Shown: positions 11,054-23,148 of the stretch, piece after piece | Layout of the letters: every line of letters begins with the position of its first letter | Numbering within the stretch: the first letter of the stretch is position 1 | DNA from: Chenopodium formosanum | Taxonomy: Eukaryota > Streptophyta > Magnoliopsida > Caryophyllales > Amaranthaceae | Direction: 5' to 3' | NCBI GenBank assembly: GCA_024500155.1 | Contig: CM044877.1 | Location: 81,824,501 to 81,888,500 of the forward strand | DNA length: 64,000 bases | Translations under genes and position numbers: made by a program | Notes under the pieces: generated by a model | Database searches by the model: none | What the model saw: only the letters and a program-made list of their open reading frames with translations | What the model was told of the DNA's origin: nothing

Positions 11054-12326
11054 CTAGTCTACTTTTCCCAACCTTTTCCAGTTCACCATGAATGCACACT
11101 ACAGGTGCAAGTATATTAAGCTTTTCACCAACCACCTTCCTCCCCCTCCACCAAAAAAAAAAAACTTTTTCTTCAAACTAGCATTAGTAATGGAAGTTAC
11201 AGAGTCATTAGTCATTTGTCTTGTTAATACAATCTTCATTTTTGTTTTTTCCCCCCTTCCTCTTTAAGGTCTAGAAGTTTCAAGGGAAAAAAAGATATTC
11301 AAATCACTCCTTTTTAGATCAAGAAGAATGATGTTTCCTCCATTTCTCCTTTATTAGTTGCAAAGTTTAGAATGCTCAACTTCGATCAATTATAACTTTA
11401 GTTATCAACATCAAGTATATATTGTACACTGAGTCAAATTTAACAAGACATTACACAACAATATTTTACCCTACATATAAATCACCAAAGATATTGCAAG
11501 ACAAAGTATTGTTATAAAAATAAACAAAGTAATACAAAGTACTCCATACTCAGCTCGTACTAATTAATGGCAAAATAATTAAACGTCTATTCCTAACATC
11601 TCGTGTTACCATCCTTGTTTAATCACCCAAATTGATGACATAATCCTCATATTATAGCCCATGTACTGTGCAACTTTTCAGAAATTATGCATGATAATAG
11701 TCCTTTAATTTGCCTAGTTAGTACATGACTCTCTTTTTGTCAGCACTAGGAGTTTTAAGGGGAAAGAAGAGTCAAATCCAGTAAGAGAAAGAGTACTACT
11801 AGAGGGTGGGAGACCATTGATGTCTAGTCCTCAAAGTTTTCTGCTACTTTTACTTTTTTTCTTTTTGTTTTATTTCCTATAATGAGTTTATCAGTTAATC
11901 ACCCATTCAATCATTCCCATGTACTGAACTGTGCTACTTTATCACATATTATGCATAATAATGGGGACATAAATCACATAATATCTTTACCTGTAATTTA
12001 CTGTGTAGAAAACACTAGAAACGAACCAACCAAGAAAAGCCAAATCAAACTGTTAGCAGCAAAGTGATACTGTATCCAACCAATTGACTACACGTGTTAA
12101 AATTCAATTACAGAAGATCTTGATTCAAAGTGTAAATTTATTCACAACTTTATAGCAATAATTGACTCCAATTTAATAGCAATATTCCATCTTTGATATT
12201 CTATGGACAGGGAACACTGCTGTTAGACAATTCTGTTATAACTGTACCGTAAGAATCAAATACACACATACATGAATGGTAATAATGGTAATCAATTTAT
12301 TTTGCAATGCTAGTCTCATTCATGGC
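11054..12326. other. Intergenic, 3' flank
   Basis: 3' untranslated and intergenic sequence. No open frame longer than about 60 codons looks protein-like and no element was recognised. Confidence 0.4.
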
Positions 12327-12513
12327 CTATGTTACTCGGACTCTTCATTTCAACTCAAGTACTTATGTCGAACCCTCGACTCTGTGACGAGGGTAGGAGA
12401 CTATGAAACTTCATTTTTGCTCAAAATCATGGAAACTTTTCACAAAATAGCATAGTCAGACACCCAGTCACGTTCCCATGTCGCGCAAGAATACCTGAGT
12501 CCAAGTAACATAG
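12327..12513. mobile_element. MITE with CTATGTTACTCGGACTC terminal inverted repeats
   Basis: The left end CTATGTTACTCGGACTC is answered by GAGTCCAAGTAACATAG at the right end, a 17-bp inverted repeat with one mismatch, enclosing 187 bp of non-coding sequence. Related ends (TATGTTGCTCGGACTC) are familiar from plant MITEs. No clean target duplication was found, so the superfamily is not assigned. Confidence 0.6.
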
Positions 12514-14030
12514 CTTCATAACCCATTAAACCTGACAGTTGATAAGTTCCAATGTCATGTGAGTGATGCTAATAGCCATAAATTTTTCATCTGCAGGACA
12601 TTTAACATAATTGTTAGTAAATAAACAGGAAAGGCAAACTGTGGATGCTTATCTCTTCATTTAACTTACCCGTTGGGATACTAGACAATCCAGCAAAATG
12701 TGGATGCTTATCTCTTCATTTGGACAAAATAATGCAAAGCTATAAAACCGGCTGTGTCGGACACTAGTACACTAGCCAGGGTAAGGTATAAGCATGCATT
12801 GGTGAACTTACTTTATTATCTGGCTTATCCTGTAACAATCCATTTTTCTGTTTCCAACACATTCATTGGCAACAAGTTGTTCCAGCCAGATTATGCTATT
12901 AGATCTTGTTTCAAAGGAAACTCCTGTCATTCGTCTACATGCAGGTCCCCAAGTATGTAGTGAAGCAGGCAGAGCCATAAGCTAGAGGTGGAGCTTGTCT
13001 TAATCCCAAAATTTTCTTTCAGTGTCCCAACTTCCCTGCCTGCATGGAGAATTATTAGTTTCTCACCAGTTCAGATCAGTTTGTATCCTAAGCAAAATCT
13101 CCAAGCAGAGATACTTCCAGACTTCATCTATCATCAAATGTCAGCAGCCAGAGGAAGTCAGCACTCAGCAAGACAACCAACAAACTTAGATGTATTATCT
13201 TTTCAACATTGCTAAAAGGACATACTATAAGCAGAATAATGAGTAGGCTTCTTTTAAGGAAAATTCACTAATAGGGCCCATACTTGCCCACATATGTACT
13301 ACTAGGCCACTAGGGTTCACAATACCCACTCATGTACTACTCGTACTATAAATACCCCTCAAGGGGCCAAAGGTAAAAGAGAGGTCACTCTTACACTAAG
13401 ATGACCATCCTCCACTCTCTCTCCCCTAAAATCCTCTCAAAATATGCATTGTTTGGCATCTAACTTGGGCTTCCAAGGCTCCGTCTCAGGGTCTATCCTG
13501 GGACTCGGGGTTCATTTTTCCATTCAAGGTCCAAATCCGAGGTTAGCAACCAGCCCTCCAAGGCCCAGTTAGTCCATTTTTTGCCGAAACAGGAAGTAAA
13601 TTACCAAGACCTTCCTTTGATCAACCAAACTCATGGGAATTTCCAGTGCCCATTGTCATAACCAAACAATTTAAGGAGGAAAATACTTCCCAAAAATACA
13701 ACTTTCAACAGAAATTTATTTCCCAGGTTAACCAAACAAAGCCTGAAGTAAAATTTCCAATCTTTATATGTAGTATTATTCTAAGGCATAGTTTACCATT
13801 TCAAGAAGAAACAGGGATCATTATATATCAAATAATTCTACTGTACTAATTACTAAAGAAGAAACCTTAGAATTGGTTTGATTATTAATAATGCAATGTC
13901 AGGTACCCCAATTGAATATTCAATTGGGATTCCGAATTCCAATTGTCGGACATTATTGACTACACAATATTGAAAAGTTCATTTCTCTGAAATGAAAGAA
14001 AAATAAGAAATAAATTGAAGGATTTAAAGC
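12514..14030. other. Intergenic with a short direct repeat and a palindrome
   Basis: A 23-bp sequence is repeated exactly at 12640-12662 and 12699-12721 (GTGGATGCTTATCTCTTC core). A perfect 22-bp palindrome lies at 13907-13928 (half-site CCCAATTGAAT). GC content is somewhat raised at about 12.9-13.6 kb, but no convincing gene was found. Confidence 0.4.
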
Positions 14031-14034
14031 ATAC

Positions 14035-14097
14035 CGGAGGAATTTGCTTGTATTTCCTGCGCTCATTGAGTGGAGTGTGCACTGTTTTTCTTCCGGA
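14035..14097 (-). pseudogene. Orphan exon-like fragment
   Basis: A 63-nt segment is flanked on the minus strand by a good acceptor (TCTGTTTTTACAG) and donor (GTATGC). It reads in frame as SGRKTVHTPLNERRKYKQIP plus a final proline. It is open in phase 0 at both ends, hydrophilic and protein-like. I cannot name the parent protein and found no neighbouring exons: the repeat array begins within 120 bases upstream. It may be an exon captured by a transposon, a remnant of a displaced gene, or a chance match. Confidence 0.35.
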
Positions 14098-14217
14098 CTG
14101 TAAAAACAGATTGTATTAGCAAGTGTGAAATGTCATTGTGAAATAACAAGATAAACATAATTTGGGTTTCCAATTTGCATCCCAATCTAATACAATTATA
14201 CAAGGTTATTAATTTAG

Positions 14218-16555
14218 TGGTGAAGGCCGAAACCTCCAAAATTTCTCAAAACCATAGATATTAGCCTTTAATTTTGGAAATTTTTGACTTTTTTTACCTG
14301 GGAATCAAAATTGTCAAAATGGACTCAAGCCTACCACGAACATTTATGACATCATTTAATGGTCATATATGGTTTCAAACGACATTATATGACACTAAGA
14401 TGTATCTCCTAGAGTCTCAACACTTTTCGCCACCGGGCCCCGTAACTTCAAAAATTCCTCAAAAAACTTGGATAATAGCCTTCAATTTTGGAATTTTTTG
14501 ACTTTTTTCGCCCAGAAATAAAAATTCCCGAGACGTTTACCATGGTCCCTAATACCCACCGGGAGTCCAACTGGGTAAGTGGAACCATCCAATTTTCCTT
14601 AAAACGGTCAATTTACCAATTCGCAACTTGCACCGATTTTGTGAACTCAAGCCTACCATGGACATTATGACATCATTTAATGGTCATATATGGTTCCAAA
14701 CGGCATTACATGACCCTAAGATGTATCCTCTAGGGTCTCAACACTTTTCGCCACCGGGCGCCGAAACTTCAAAAATTCCTCAAAAAGCATGGATAAAATA
14801 GCCTTCAATTTTAGAAATTTTTTAACTTTTTTCGCCCGGAAATAAAAATTGCAGAGATGTTTGCCATGGTCCCTAATATCCTCCGGGATTCCAATTGGGT
14901 GGGTGGAATCCTCCAATTTGCCTTAAAACGGTCAATTTACCGATTCGCAACTTGCACCGATTTTGTGAGCTCAAGCCTACCACGGACATTTATGACATCA
15001 TTTAATAGTCATATATGGTTCCAAACGGCATTATATGACCCTAAAATGTATCCCTTAGGGTCTCAACATTTTTCGCCGCCGGGCTCGTAACCTAAAAAAT
15101 TCCTCAAAAAGCGTGGATAGCTTTCAATTTTGGAATTTTTTGATCAATTTTCGCTCGGAAATAAAAAAATTCCGAGATGTTTAACATGGTCCCTAATACC
15201 CTTCTGGAGTCCAATTGGATGGGTGGAACCATCCAATTTGCCTTAAAACGGTCGATTTACCAATTCACAACTTGCACCGATTTTGTGAACTCAAGCCTAC
15301 CACGGATATTTATGACATCAATTAATGATCATATATGGTTCCAAACGGCATTATATGACCCAATGATATATCCCCTAGGGTTTCAAAACTTTTCGCCACC
15401 GGGCCCGTAACGTCAAAATTTCCAAAAAAAAACATGGATAATAGCCTTCAATTTTGGAATTTTTTTTTACTTTTTTAGCCCGGAATAAAAAATTGCCGAG
15501 ATATTTACCATAGTCCCTAATATCCTCCGGGAGTCCAATTAGGTGGGTGGAACCACCCAATTGGCCTTAAAACGATCAATTTACCAATTCGCAACTTGCA
15601 CAGATTTTGTGAACTCAAGCCTACCACGGACATTTATGACATCATTTAATGGTCATATATGGTTCCAAACCCGGAATTATATGACCCTAAGATGTATCCC
15701 CTAGGGTCTCAATACTTTTCGCCACCGGCCCCAATAACCTCAAAATTCCTCAAAAAGTGTGGATAATAGCCTTCAATTTTGGAATTTTTTGACTTTTTTC
15801 GCCCATAATAAAAAATTGCTGAGATGTTTACCATGGTCCCTAATACCCTCCGGGAGTCCAATTAGGTGGGTGGAACCATCCAATTTGCCTTAAAACGGTC
15901 AATTTACCAATTCGCAACTTGCACCGATTTTGTGAACTCAAGCCTACCACGGACATTTATGACATCATTTAATGGTCATATATGGTTCCAAACGGCATTA
16001 TATGATCCTAAGATGTATCGCCTAGGGTCTTAATACTTTTCACCACCGGGCCCCGTAACCTAAAAAATTCCTCACAAAGCGTGGATAATAACCTTCAATT
16101 TTGGAATGTTTTGACTTTTTTTTGCCCGGAAATAAAAATTTCCGAGTTTTTTACCATGATCCCTAATACTCTCCGGGAGTCCAATTGAGTGGGTGGAATC
16201 ATCCAATTTGCCTTAAAACGGTCAATTTATTAATTCGCAACTTGCACCGATTTTGTGAACTCAAGCCTACCACGGACATTTATGACATCATTTAATGGTT
16301 ATACATGATTCCAAACGGTATTATATGACCCTAAGATGTATCCCCTTAGGTCTCAACACTTTTTGACACCGGGCCCCGTAACCTTGAAAATTCCTTATAA
16401 AGCGTGGATAATAACTTTCAATTTTGAAAATTTTTGACATTTTTTCGCTTGAAAATAAAAATTACCGAGATGTTTATAATGGTCCCTAATATCCTCCGGG
16501 AGTCCAATTAGGTGGGTGGAACCATCCAATTTGCCTTAAAACGATCAATTTACAC
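14218..16555. repeat. Tandem repeat array 2, about 322-bp unit, ~7 copies
   Basis: Same family and orientation as array 1. CCATGGTCCCTAA variants occur at about 14539, 14863, 15184, 15508, 15829, 16152 and 16478, spaced 321-326 bases. The array begins at the same internal point of the unit as array 1 (CGAAACCTCCAAAATTT). Beyond 16555 it passes into a strongly diverged unit, then spacer-like DNA, then a 25S rRNA end. Repeat-derived frames such as SSLPRTFMTS are not genes. Inferred origin: subrepeats of the ribosomal intergenic spacer. Confidence 0.9.
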
Positions 16556-17101
16556 GTTTTCGTACACTCCTCCTGTATTGGCTATAAGCTTTCACGGGGC
16601 TTGTACGTAGTCGAATAATGGTCATATGTGGGTCGAAACAATATTATATTTCCCCGGGATGCATCCCGTAATGTTCCGTGAAATTCCCACACCAGGTCTC
16701 GACACATCCTAAATTGTTTCGATTTCGTGTTTTATAGCCTTCATATTTGGCTTCCGTATATAATTTTTTCACCCAGCGAGATTATGCATCTAAGTACTTC
16801 CTTGGGTTCCCAAAGGCCCTTTGGAGTCATAAACAGTGTCCGGAACCATCTAATTCATCCTTAAACTTCATGTCTTATGGGCCTTGGGAGTCGTAAATAG
16901 TGCTCGGAACCCGGTATGCCTTGTCCTTGGGTGCACATGTCTTATGCACATGCCACACGGCCCCTTGCCCACTTGTACCATCCAACATCCCAACACTTAG
17001 GCTTTGTGACACCTCTTAATCCCGTACTTAGCCTTTTTTAGCATACGAGATGCATCGCTAACCTCGTTTTCTAAAATATAGGTGTTTTTAGGGAATAAGG
17101 T
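16556..17101. repeat. Diverged repeat units and spacer-like DNA next to a 25S rRNA end
   Basis: 16556-16870 still aligns by eye with the 322-bp unit. It has ATGGTCATATGTGGGTCGAAAC, a GGGATGCATCCC block, a TATAGCCTTCAT block and GGAACCATCTAATTCATCC in unit order, but with many changes. The following ~230 bases repeat TGGGAGTCGTAAATAGTG-like motifs once more and then become unique up to the 25S end. No coding potential. This looks like the border between 25S and the homogenised spacer subrepeats. Confidence 0.6.
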
Positions 17102-17308
17102 GGGGGGAGGGATGAATCGAAGTGACATAGGGCTGAGTCTCAGTATCCATCGCGCGAGTTTAGCCTACGACACGTGCCCAACCCCCTACTGTAGGACGGC
17201 ATCGGGCGGTGAGCGCATGCGTAGCTTCTAGCCCGGATTTTGACTTAGAGACGTTCAGTCATAATCCAGCACACGGTAGTTTCGCGCCACTGGCTTTTGA
17301 ACTAGGCG
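17102..17308 (-). pseudogene. Decayed 3' end fragment of 25S rRNA
   Basis: Read on the minus strand, the segment matches the conserved end of plant 25S rRNA. It runs from GCCAGTGGCGCGAA through TATGACTGAACG, CTAAGTCAAAATCCGGGCTAG and CGCATGCGC. It then continues with GGGCACGTGTCGT, CAGCCCTATGTCACTTCG and the terminal TCCCTCCCCCC. From memory of the family, about 120 bases are missing between the GATGG and CACTGAGATTC blocks. Many differences from the conserved sequence are C-to-T or G-to-A. Only the last part of the gene is present, so it cannot make a functional rRNA. Confidence 0.85.
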
Positions 17309-17324
17309 ACGCATGCGCTACACG

Positions 17325-17660
17325 GCCCATTGCCCACGCCCAAGGAAGAAACCCCACGCCCTAGGAGAAACCCTACGCCCATCATGAAACCCCACGCCTA
17401 CTGTTTAACCCTATGCCCAAAACTCAAACCCCACGCCTATTGTATCAACCCCACGCCCAATGAAGAACCCCACGCCCTAGAAAGAAACCCCACGCCCAAT
17501 GAAGAAACTCCACGCCCAAGGTCAAACCCCACGCCCAAGATGAAACCCCACTCCCTAGAAGAAACCCCACACCGAAGCTCAAACCCCACGCCCAAGGAAG
17601 AACCCTACGCCCATCATGAAACTCCACGCCCTAGGAGAAACCCCACGCCCACTGTTTGTA
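17325..17660. repeat. GC-rich minisatellite, CCCCACGCCC core
   Basis: AACCCCACGCCC or a close variant recurs about 14 times at spacings of roughly 18-30 bases, with short A/G-rich spacers (AAGGAAGAA, AATGAAGAA, ATCATGAA). The 133-codon frame across it (PTPKEETPRPRRNPTP and so on) is a product of the repeat and unlikely to be a real protein. It abuts the 25S fragment. The junction (GCGACGCATGCGC...ATTGCCCACGCC) itself resembles 25S sequence in the opposite orientation. Confidence 0.8.
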
Positions 17661-19239
17661 ATTGCTTATATTTTCCCTGCTTTTTAATCGATCCTTTGCA
17701 CTTTCCCCCTCTAACCCACTCAACTATTTAAGCCACAATAACCACTATTGCCTCATTGCCCGGCCCCACGACCACTGTAGTCTCACTACCACCGCTGCCA
17801 CAATAACCACCATCATCTCGCCACCGTCGCTGCCATAACAACTGCAATTTGTTTGTAATTGCTTCGATTAGGCTTGCAATTGCTTATTGAGTTGGTTGCT
17901 TGTGAGTTAGGATCATTAATTGCTTTTTTAGTTTTTTGAAACAAAGGATCATCAATTGCTTTATTATAATTAATACCATGGAGATCTCTTCACACTCTTT
18001 ATTTTATACTAGTACAATAATTTTTACATGGAATTGAAACTCAAAACATTGAAATAACTTGAAATGATATATAACAAAAAAAAAAAAAAAGAAAAAAAAA
18101 AGTAAACACAAAAAAGAACCAAATGACATCACTTGGGGAGGGGGAGGTGTAGGTAATAGAAGCTACACCAGGGTGTAGTGTAAAATTTTCAGTCAAGGAA
18201 TGTCATCATAGGTATGGCCTGAGACACACTCACATGTTGGGCTAGAGGGTCCTCTTAATTAATAAACTTTGATGTTAGAGGGTCATGAGTTGTGTATGAA
18301 CATTATTTCAAAAGCTTGACATGAACGTGATGCATAGGATATACAACGGTTGCATAAGATATTTTCTGCCCACCAACACATCTCTTGTAGTCTTTTGACA
18401 ATTTTTATAAAAATATATTCATGTACGATTTAGCCGCTGACAAACCTCATTCCTTTCGAATCCCAAGCCGTTACTCCGTTAGTGTTACTTCTCCTTCTCT
18501 CGTGAGTCCCTGTCTCTCTCGTCAACTTTTATGGGTCACAACTTACAAATTCCAGAGTAGACAGTCTAATTGACATCCCAAGCCAAAAATAAATTGGACA
18601 TATTGGGCTATATAGACGAAATACATGACATTATTATGATGTTATTTGTAGTAAATGTGAGAATGACAATTAACTCCATATCTCACAAATTCAAGCCCTT
18701 CCCCATTGTCTGCCACCAATTAGCAGGGATGAATTATGAGGGATCCCATAAGTTTGACAAAATTCCAACTTGGAGAATTTATACCCACAAATATATAACA
18801 ACTTGTATTATTATAAAGTCAAAAACAATAACAATAAAACAAAACAGAAAACACTAAGACAATAATAGGACTACAGATTTTTATATATCTCCTTCTCTAA
18901 CTTTTCTGGGCATTTACACTCAAGAACATGGAATAAAGAATTCAGCTTCTTAAAATGGGTATAAAACAAATATTTACATTATAGCATCATAAAAGGTGAT
19001 TATCTTTCTTTCCCTACATTTATTTCATGCAACTCATACTATATATATCATCATTATTCAAAATCAAGATCTTCTTAGGTGCACATAGATATATATTTGC
19101 ATTTTGTAGTACATAATGTCAGTTTATGCATTTAGTTTGAACTCTCTAACTGGCCCTCGTATTCAATTCTAGGACATTATTGATGATCAGTTAGTGTGTG
19201 TTCCACAGGGCAGGGTGTTGGAAACTAGTGCTTGAGTGA
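17661..19239. other. Intergenic, TPK1-like promoter side
   Basis: Contains a CCACCR-rich stretch (17740-17850), a poly-A tract near 18077-18105 and otherwise AT-rich DNA leading to the channel gene. No gene or complete element found. Confidence 0.4.
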
Positions 19240-20604
19240 ATGATGGCCGGCCATTACACTGCCAAATCCCCATTACTTGAGCGCTCCATCAATGAGTCTG
19301 CAAAGGAACCCGGACATGTCAACAACGCTTTAACAAGGAAAAGATTTCGACGTAGTAAAAGCACCCCTTTTACAAAGTACAATCCCTCAAAAGAGGCAAT
19401 TGTCAACATCCATAATGATGATAATCCGAGTCCTCCACCACCATCGTGTAGCCCCAATGAAAAACCTGTCCTTATTCATGTGTTCCTAGCATTGGCCTTG
19501 TACCTTAGTGTTGGAACTATTTGCTTTGTCTTAGTTAGGGGTCAGCTCGATGGCAAGAAAACCAATGGTGTTGTTGATGCCCTTTATTTCTGCATTGTCA
19601 CAATGACCACTGTTGGATATGGAGATCTTGTCCCTGCTACCACTCTGGCCAAGCTGGTTGCCAGCTTGTTTGTTTTCAGCGGGGTGGCTGTTGTCGGTAT
19701 GATTCTTAGCAGAGCAGCTGAATACATTGTTGAGAAGAATGAGGCACTTGTGGTCAAGGCTTTTCACCTTCAGGATAAGGCCGTCCCCCCTGCTGAAATA
19801 CTTGAAGTAGTACCCGTGGAAACCAACAGGACTAGATACAAATTTGTGATGGCCTCCATCCTTCTCTTATCGCTTATGACTGCAGGAACGTTGTTCTTGA
19901 CCTTACACGAAGAAATGGATCTCATTGATGCCTTCTATTGTGTTTGTGCCACGGTCACCACTCTAGGTTATGGGGATGAGAGCTTTGCCACAGCAAAGGG
20001 CCGACTTTTTGCTGTGTTTTGGATATTGTGCAGCACTATGTGTCTAGCTCAGTTCTTTTTCTACCTTACTGAACTTTATACAGAGAGGAGGCAGAAGACC
20101 TTTTTGGATTGGGTTCTTAGCAGGAAGCTTACACTAGCTGACATTGAGGAAGCTGATCTAGATAATGATAACGTCGTGAGGTGAGTTACTACTACTTATT
20201 TAGAGGAAGTTTTTAATCACATAAGTTAATCTCTAAAAATGTTTTATTCAATTTAGTTGATTACTTTATCCTCAAATTTATAATCCATTTCGACTTGCTT
20301 ATACTGATACTAGTGCACCCTGTCTAATCTGTGGGTTAAATCTACCCTATTCAAGTCACTAATACTAGTTTCCTTGCTTCAATTCAAGCTTACTGATGCT
20401 TGCAAGTCAAATATAGTTGATGTTGCTATTAACAGTTACTGTATTTATCTATATAACAGTGCTGCAGAGTTCGTTATAATGAAGCTAAAAGAGATGGAGA
20501 AGATCACTGCTGAAGATGTCACCGTTTTGATGGACTGTTTCAGGAATTTAGATGTGGATGATTCAGGAACCCTGACAACAGCTGATATAATAAATTCAGG
20601 TTAA
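19240..20604 (+). CDS. TPK1: Two-pore vacuolar K+ channel, TPK1/KCO1 type
   Basis: Two exons, 19240-20180 and 20460-20604, joined across a 279-nt GTGAGT...CAG intron. The product is 361 residues, the usual TPK1 length. The cytosolic N-terminus carries a 14-3-3 docking motif (RRSKSTP, residues 38-44). There are four hydrophobic membrane segments and two pore loops with K+ selectivity filters, TTVGYGD (about 126-129) and TTLGYGD (about 243-246). The C-terminus has EF-hands: DLDNDNVVS spanning the splice junction, and DVDDSGTLTTADI. Known role: dimeric, Ca2+- and 14-3-3-activated K+ channel of the tonoplast, setting vacuolar K+ release and stomatal closure. The intron inside the first EF-hand makes exon 1 end in an in-frame stop if unspliced. 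Start: tandem ATGs at 19240 and 19243. Confidence 0.93.
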
Positions 20605-23148
20605 TCTTACAGGGTACGGAAACAGAATACATTCACAAGCAGAGAAATCTTACATCCTTGCATTTCCATACTTGTGAGAAAAAGGTAGCTTCTACAAAAC
20701 AATCAATACTTTGGGATACTAGCTTTTATCTGAATTTCTGCTGTCTGCAAGTTATCAGCAGCTTATATATACGAAGTATGATAGACCCTAGTAATCACCT
20801 ACTTAATGTATGGTTGCCTTCTTTGCTAATTGTCATTCTAAGCTAATGGCTCGGTTTTAACACATAACTCAAGAATTGGCATGCTAGTAGCCTGGTGGCC
20901 ATGTTATATTCGACGTTTGGCTTTGTTGTGCATACGATGACTTGTAATTAAGTTACAAACAGGCAAAACCCACCTTGAAGAATTTGTTCTTCTACAAGAT
21001 CGAATTGTGTAGGTTAGTAAGCAGCCACCAATTAGAGCAAACCTTGCCTCAAGCTTATGTTATATTAAAAGATGGATAAAAGTTGATCAATAAGAAATAC
21101 AAATTAAACTAGATGCATCTACAAGCACATAGTATTGGGCAGCTGATAGCCTGTGACAACCGTGTGAATGTGTTCCATTTTACATGTGCGTGACAATATT
21201 AGTTGATGTCACGCAAGACTGTGATTTTGGGTACACGATATAATTAAGTATTACCAGGCTAGTACTGCAACTCATATCCGAAATATATGTAATCATAATT
21301 AGAATTTTACAATCAAGCCAAGGTTTCTCATTCTTTTAACTTCTACAACTCCAACCAATCTGGTTAGGTGATGATTAAGCACAAAAGATCATCTAATTAC
21401 GGCTTAATTGCTAATTATCAGTGTGACACGAGTTTTACCTAACCTATATCACTAATAGAGGCACCTAGGAAACAAGCTTGACCGCCATTATTGGAGAAGT
21501 CCCTTTCAATTCTTGGTTATCATAAATTATTCTATTTGGAGTATAATTAATCTTAATTAGCTACATAAGCCCAATTTCTTAATCAAAGCCCATTGTTGAC
21601 TCTTAATCACATCAAATATTTGATGTAGATAGTTTTGGGCCACTATTACATATAATGGGGATGTTAATGTTATTGGTAAGATTGGAAACTTCTGTTAGAG
21701 CTTTGCCAAATGGCTTAAGTAAAGTAGTTCTTATCTTCAATGTAAATTTAATCAAAATACATCATCATTTATGACTTATACTTTCAAGTAAAGATGGAGA
21801 GAATTTTAATTTTTCATGTATTTGTTTTTTTCTTAATTTGACTTTTAAGCCACTTCAGTACAAAATCTATCAATAATCAACAAAAGAGTCATAAGGATTC
21901 TTCATTATTCCTTGATTTAATGTCATTTTAATGGTTGAATAACAAAGCATGGTTTAAGGAAGGTTTAGCGCTTAAGCAAATATATGTTCTATTCATCAAC
22001 TTAGTCATAACACACAGTCCATTACATTTTTGCAACTTTGGGTTCTGATTATTACACTAAATTTGGAAAAGGGAAGGGTATTTAGTGGCCCACGTGAGAG
22101 GATAAAGATTTTTGATAAAAAAAAAATGATTGAACTCAAATCGAAGTTGAGGCTCTCTAACGGAGAGCTTGATATATACACTCTGGTGTACTGTATACCC
22201 ATGGGTATTTAATCTCATTTTGATGATTGTTTTTTTTAATCATTAATATAGAGGAAAATTAACCTCGGATTAGTTGGGTGTATGGTGCACCAAGGTGTAT
22301 ATAACAAATTCTACTCTAACGCGATTGTATATTATAACAAGTATTTGAGTTTGGGCGATGCCCTAGGTCATTACTTGTGGTTGATCATTAATATATATTT
22401 TAAGTTTAATTTAGGACTCAATCTTCCTGTAATAAAATTTGTTATCCATATTTTCATTCAAAATATAACACAAAATATCACGTAACTTGGTGGTAAGACA
22501 CTCAGTTATAGAATTAATGAGAAATATATGAAAGCTAAATGTGAGCCACACAGTGTCATGATAAATTAAGTGAGTGACGTGGCGTAATGAAGGGTTTTGT
22601 TTGACACATTAGAAGTTCCTAGAAACACTTTTTAATCGTAAATAAATTCACAAACTCTGAATTTTTTGAAGTGCGTAAATAAATGAAGATAAATTGAGAA
22701 AAACGTGAAATTGAGTAGGAGTGATTAACACTCTCAAAACAAAGGTAATATGATACTAGAAGTTGTTTGGGCTGCGAGAATTTAAGAATCCAAATACTAT
22801 TTTAGAATATGATAGTAGAAGATAAAAGAAATGATGAGAGAATTGAATAGTACAATGGCATACCACAAGGGGGTAGTAACGGTTACTATCATAAGAGGAG
22901 GAATTAAGGCGGGTTTAACGGCTTATAATGTGATTAAGGATAGATTATGAAAGGAAAATGAAGGTTTTGAAGGGGAAAGAAAAGGATTTTAAGGAATTAT
23001 TTGGTGCCACCGATTAATTATAATTCCTTAAAAGCATGGACTTCTCCTGAGCTACCCCCCTTTGTACCCAACTATATTAAGCCCCCTCTTCCACATTACA
23101 TATTTGATATTTCATACATAATTTATTTTCTCCAAGTTACATACAATA
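20605..23148. other. Intergenic between TPK1-like and MAP70 genes
   Basis: About 2.5 kb of AT-rich DNA covering the 3' end of the channel gene and the MAP70 promoter. CTATATTAAG near 23071 is a weak TATA candidate for MAP70. No gene, RNA or complete element recognised. Confidence 0.4.

Noticed and set aside
17330..17731. 133-codon frame PTPKEETPRPRRNPTP...
   Set aside because: Direct translation of the CCCCACGCCC minisatellite.
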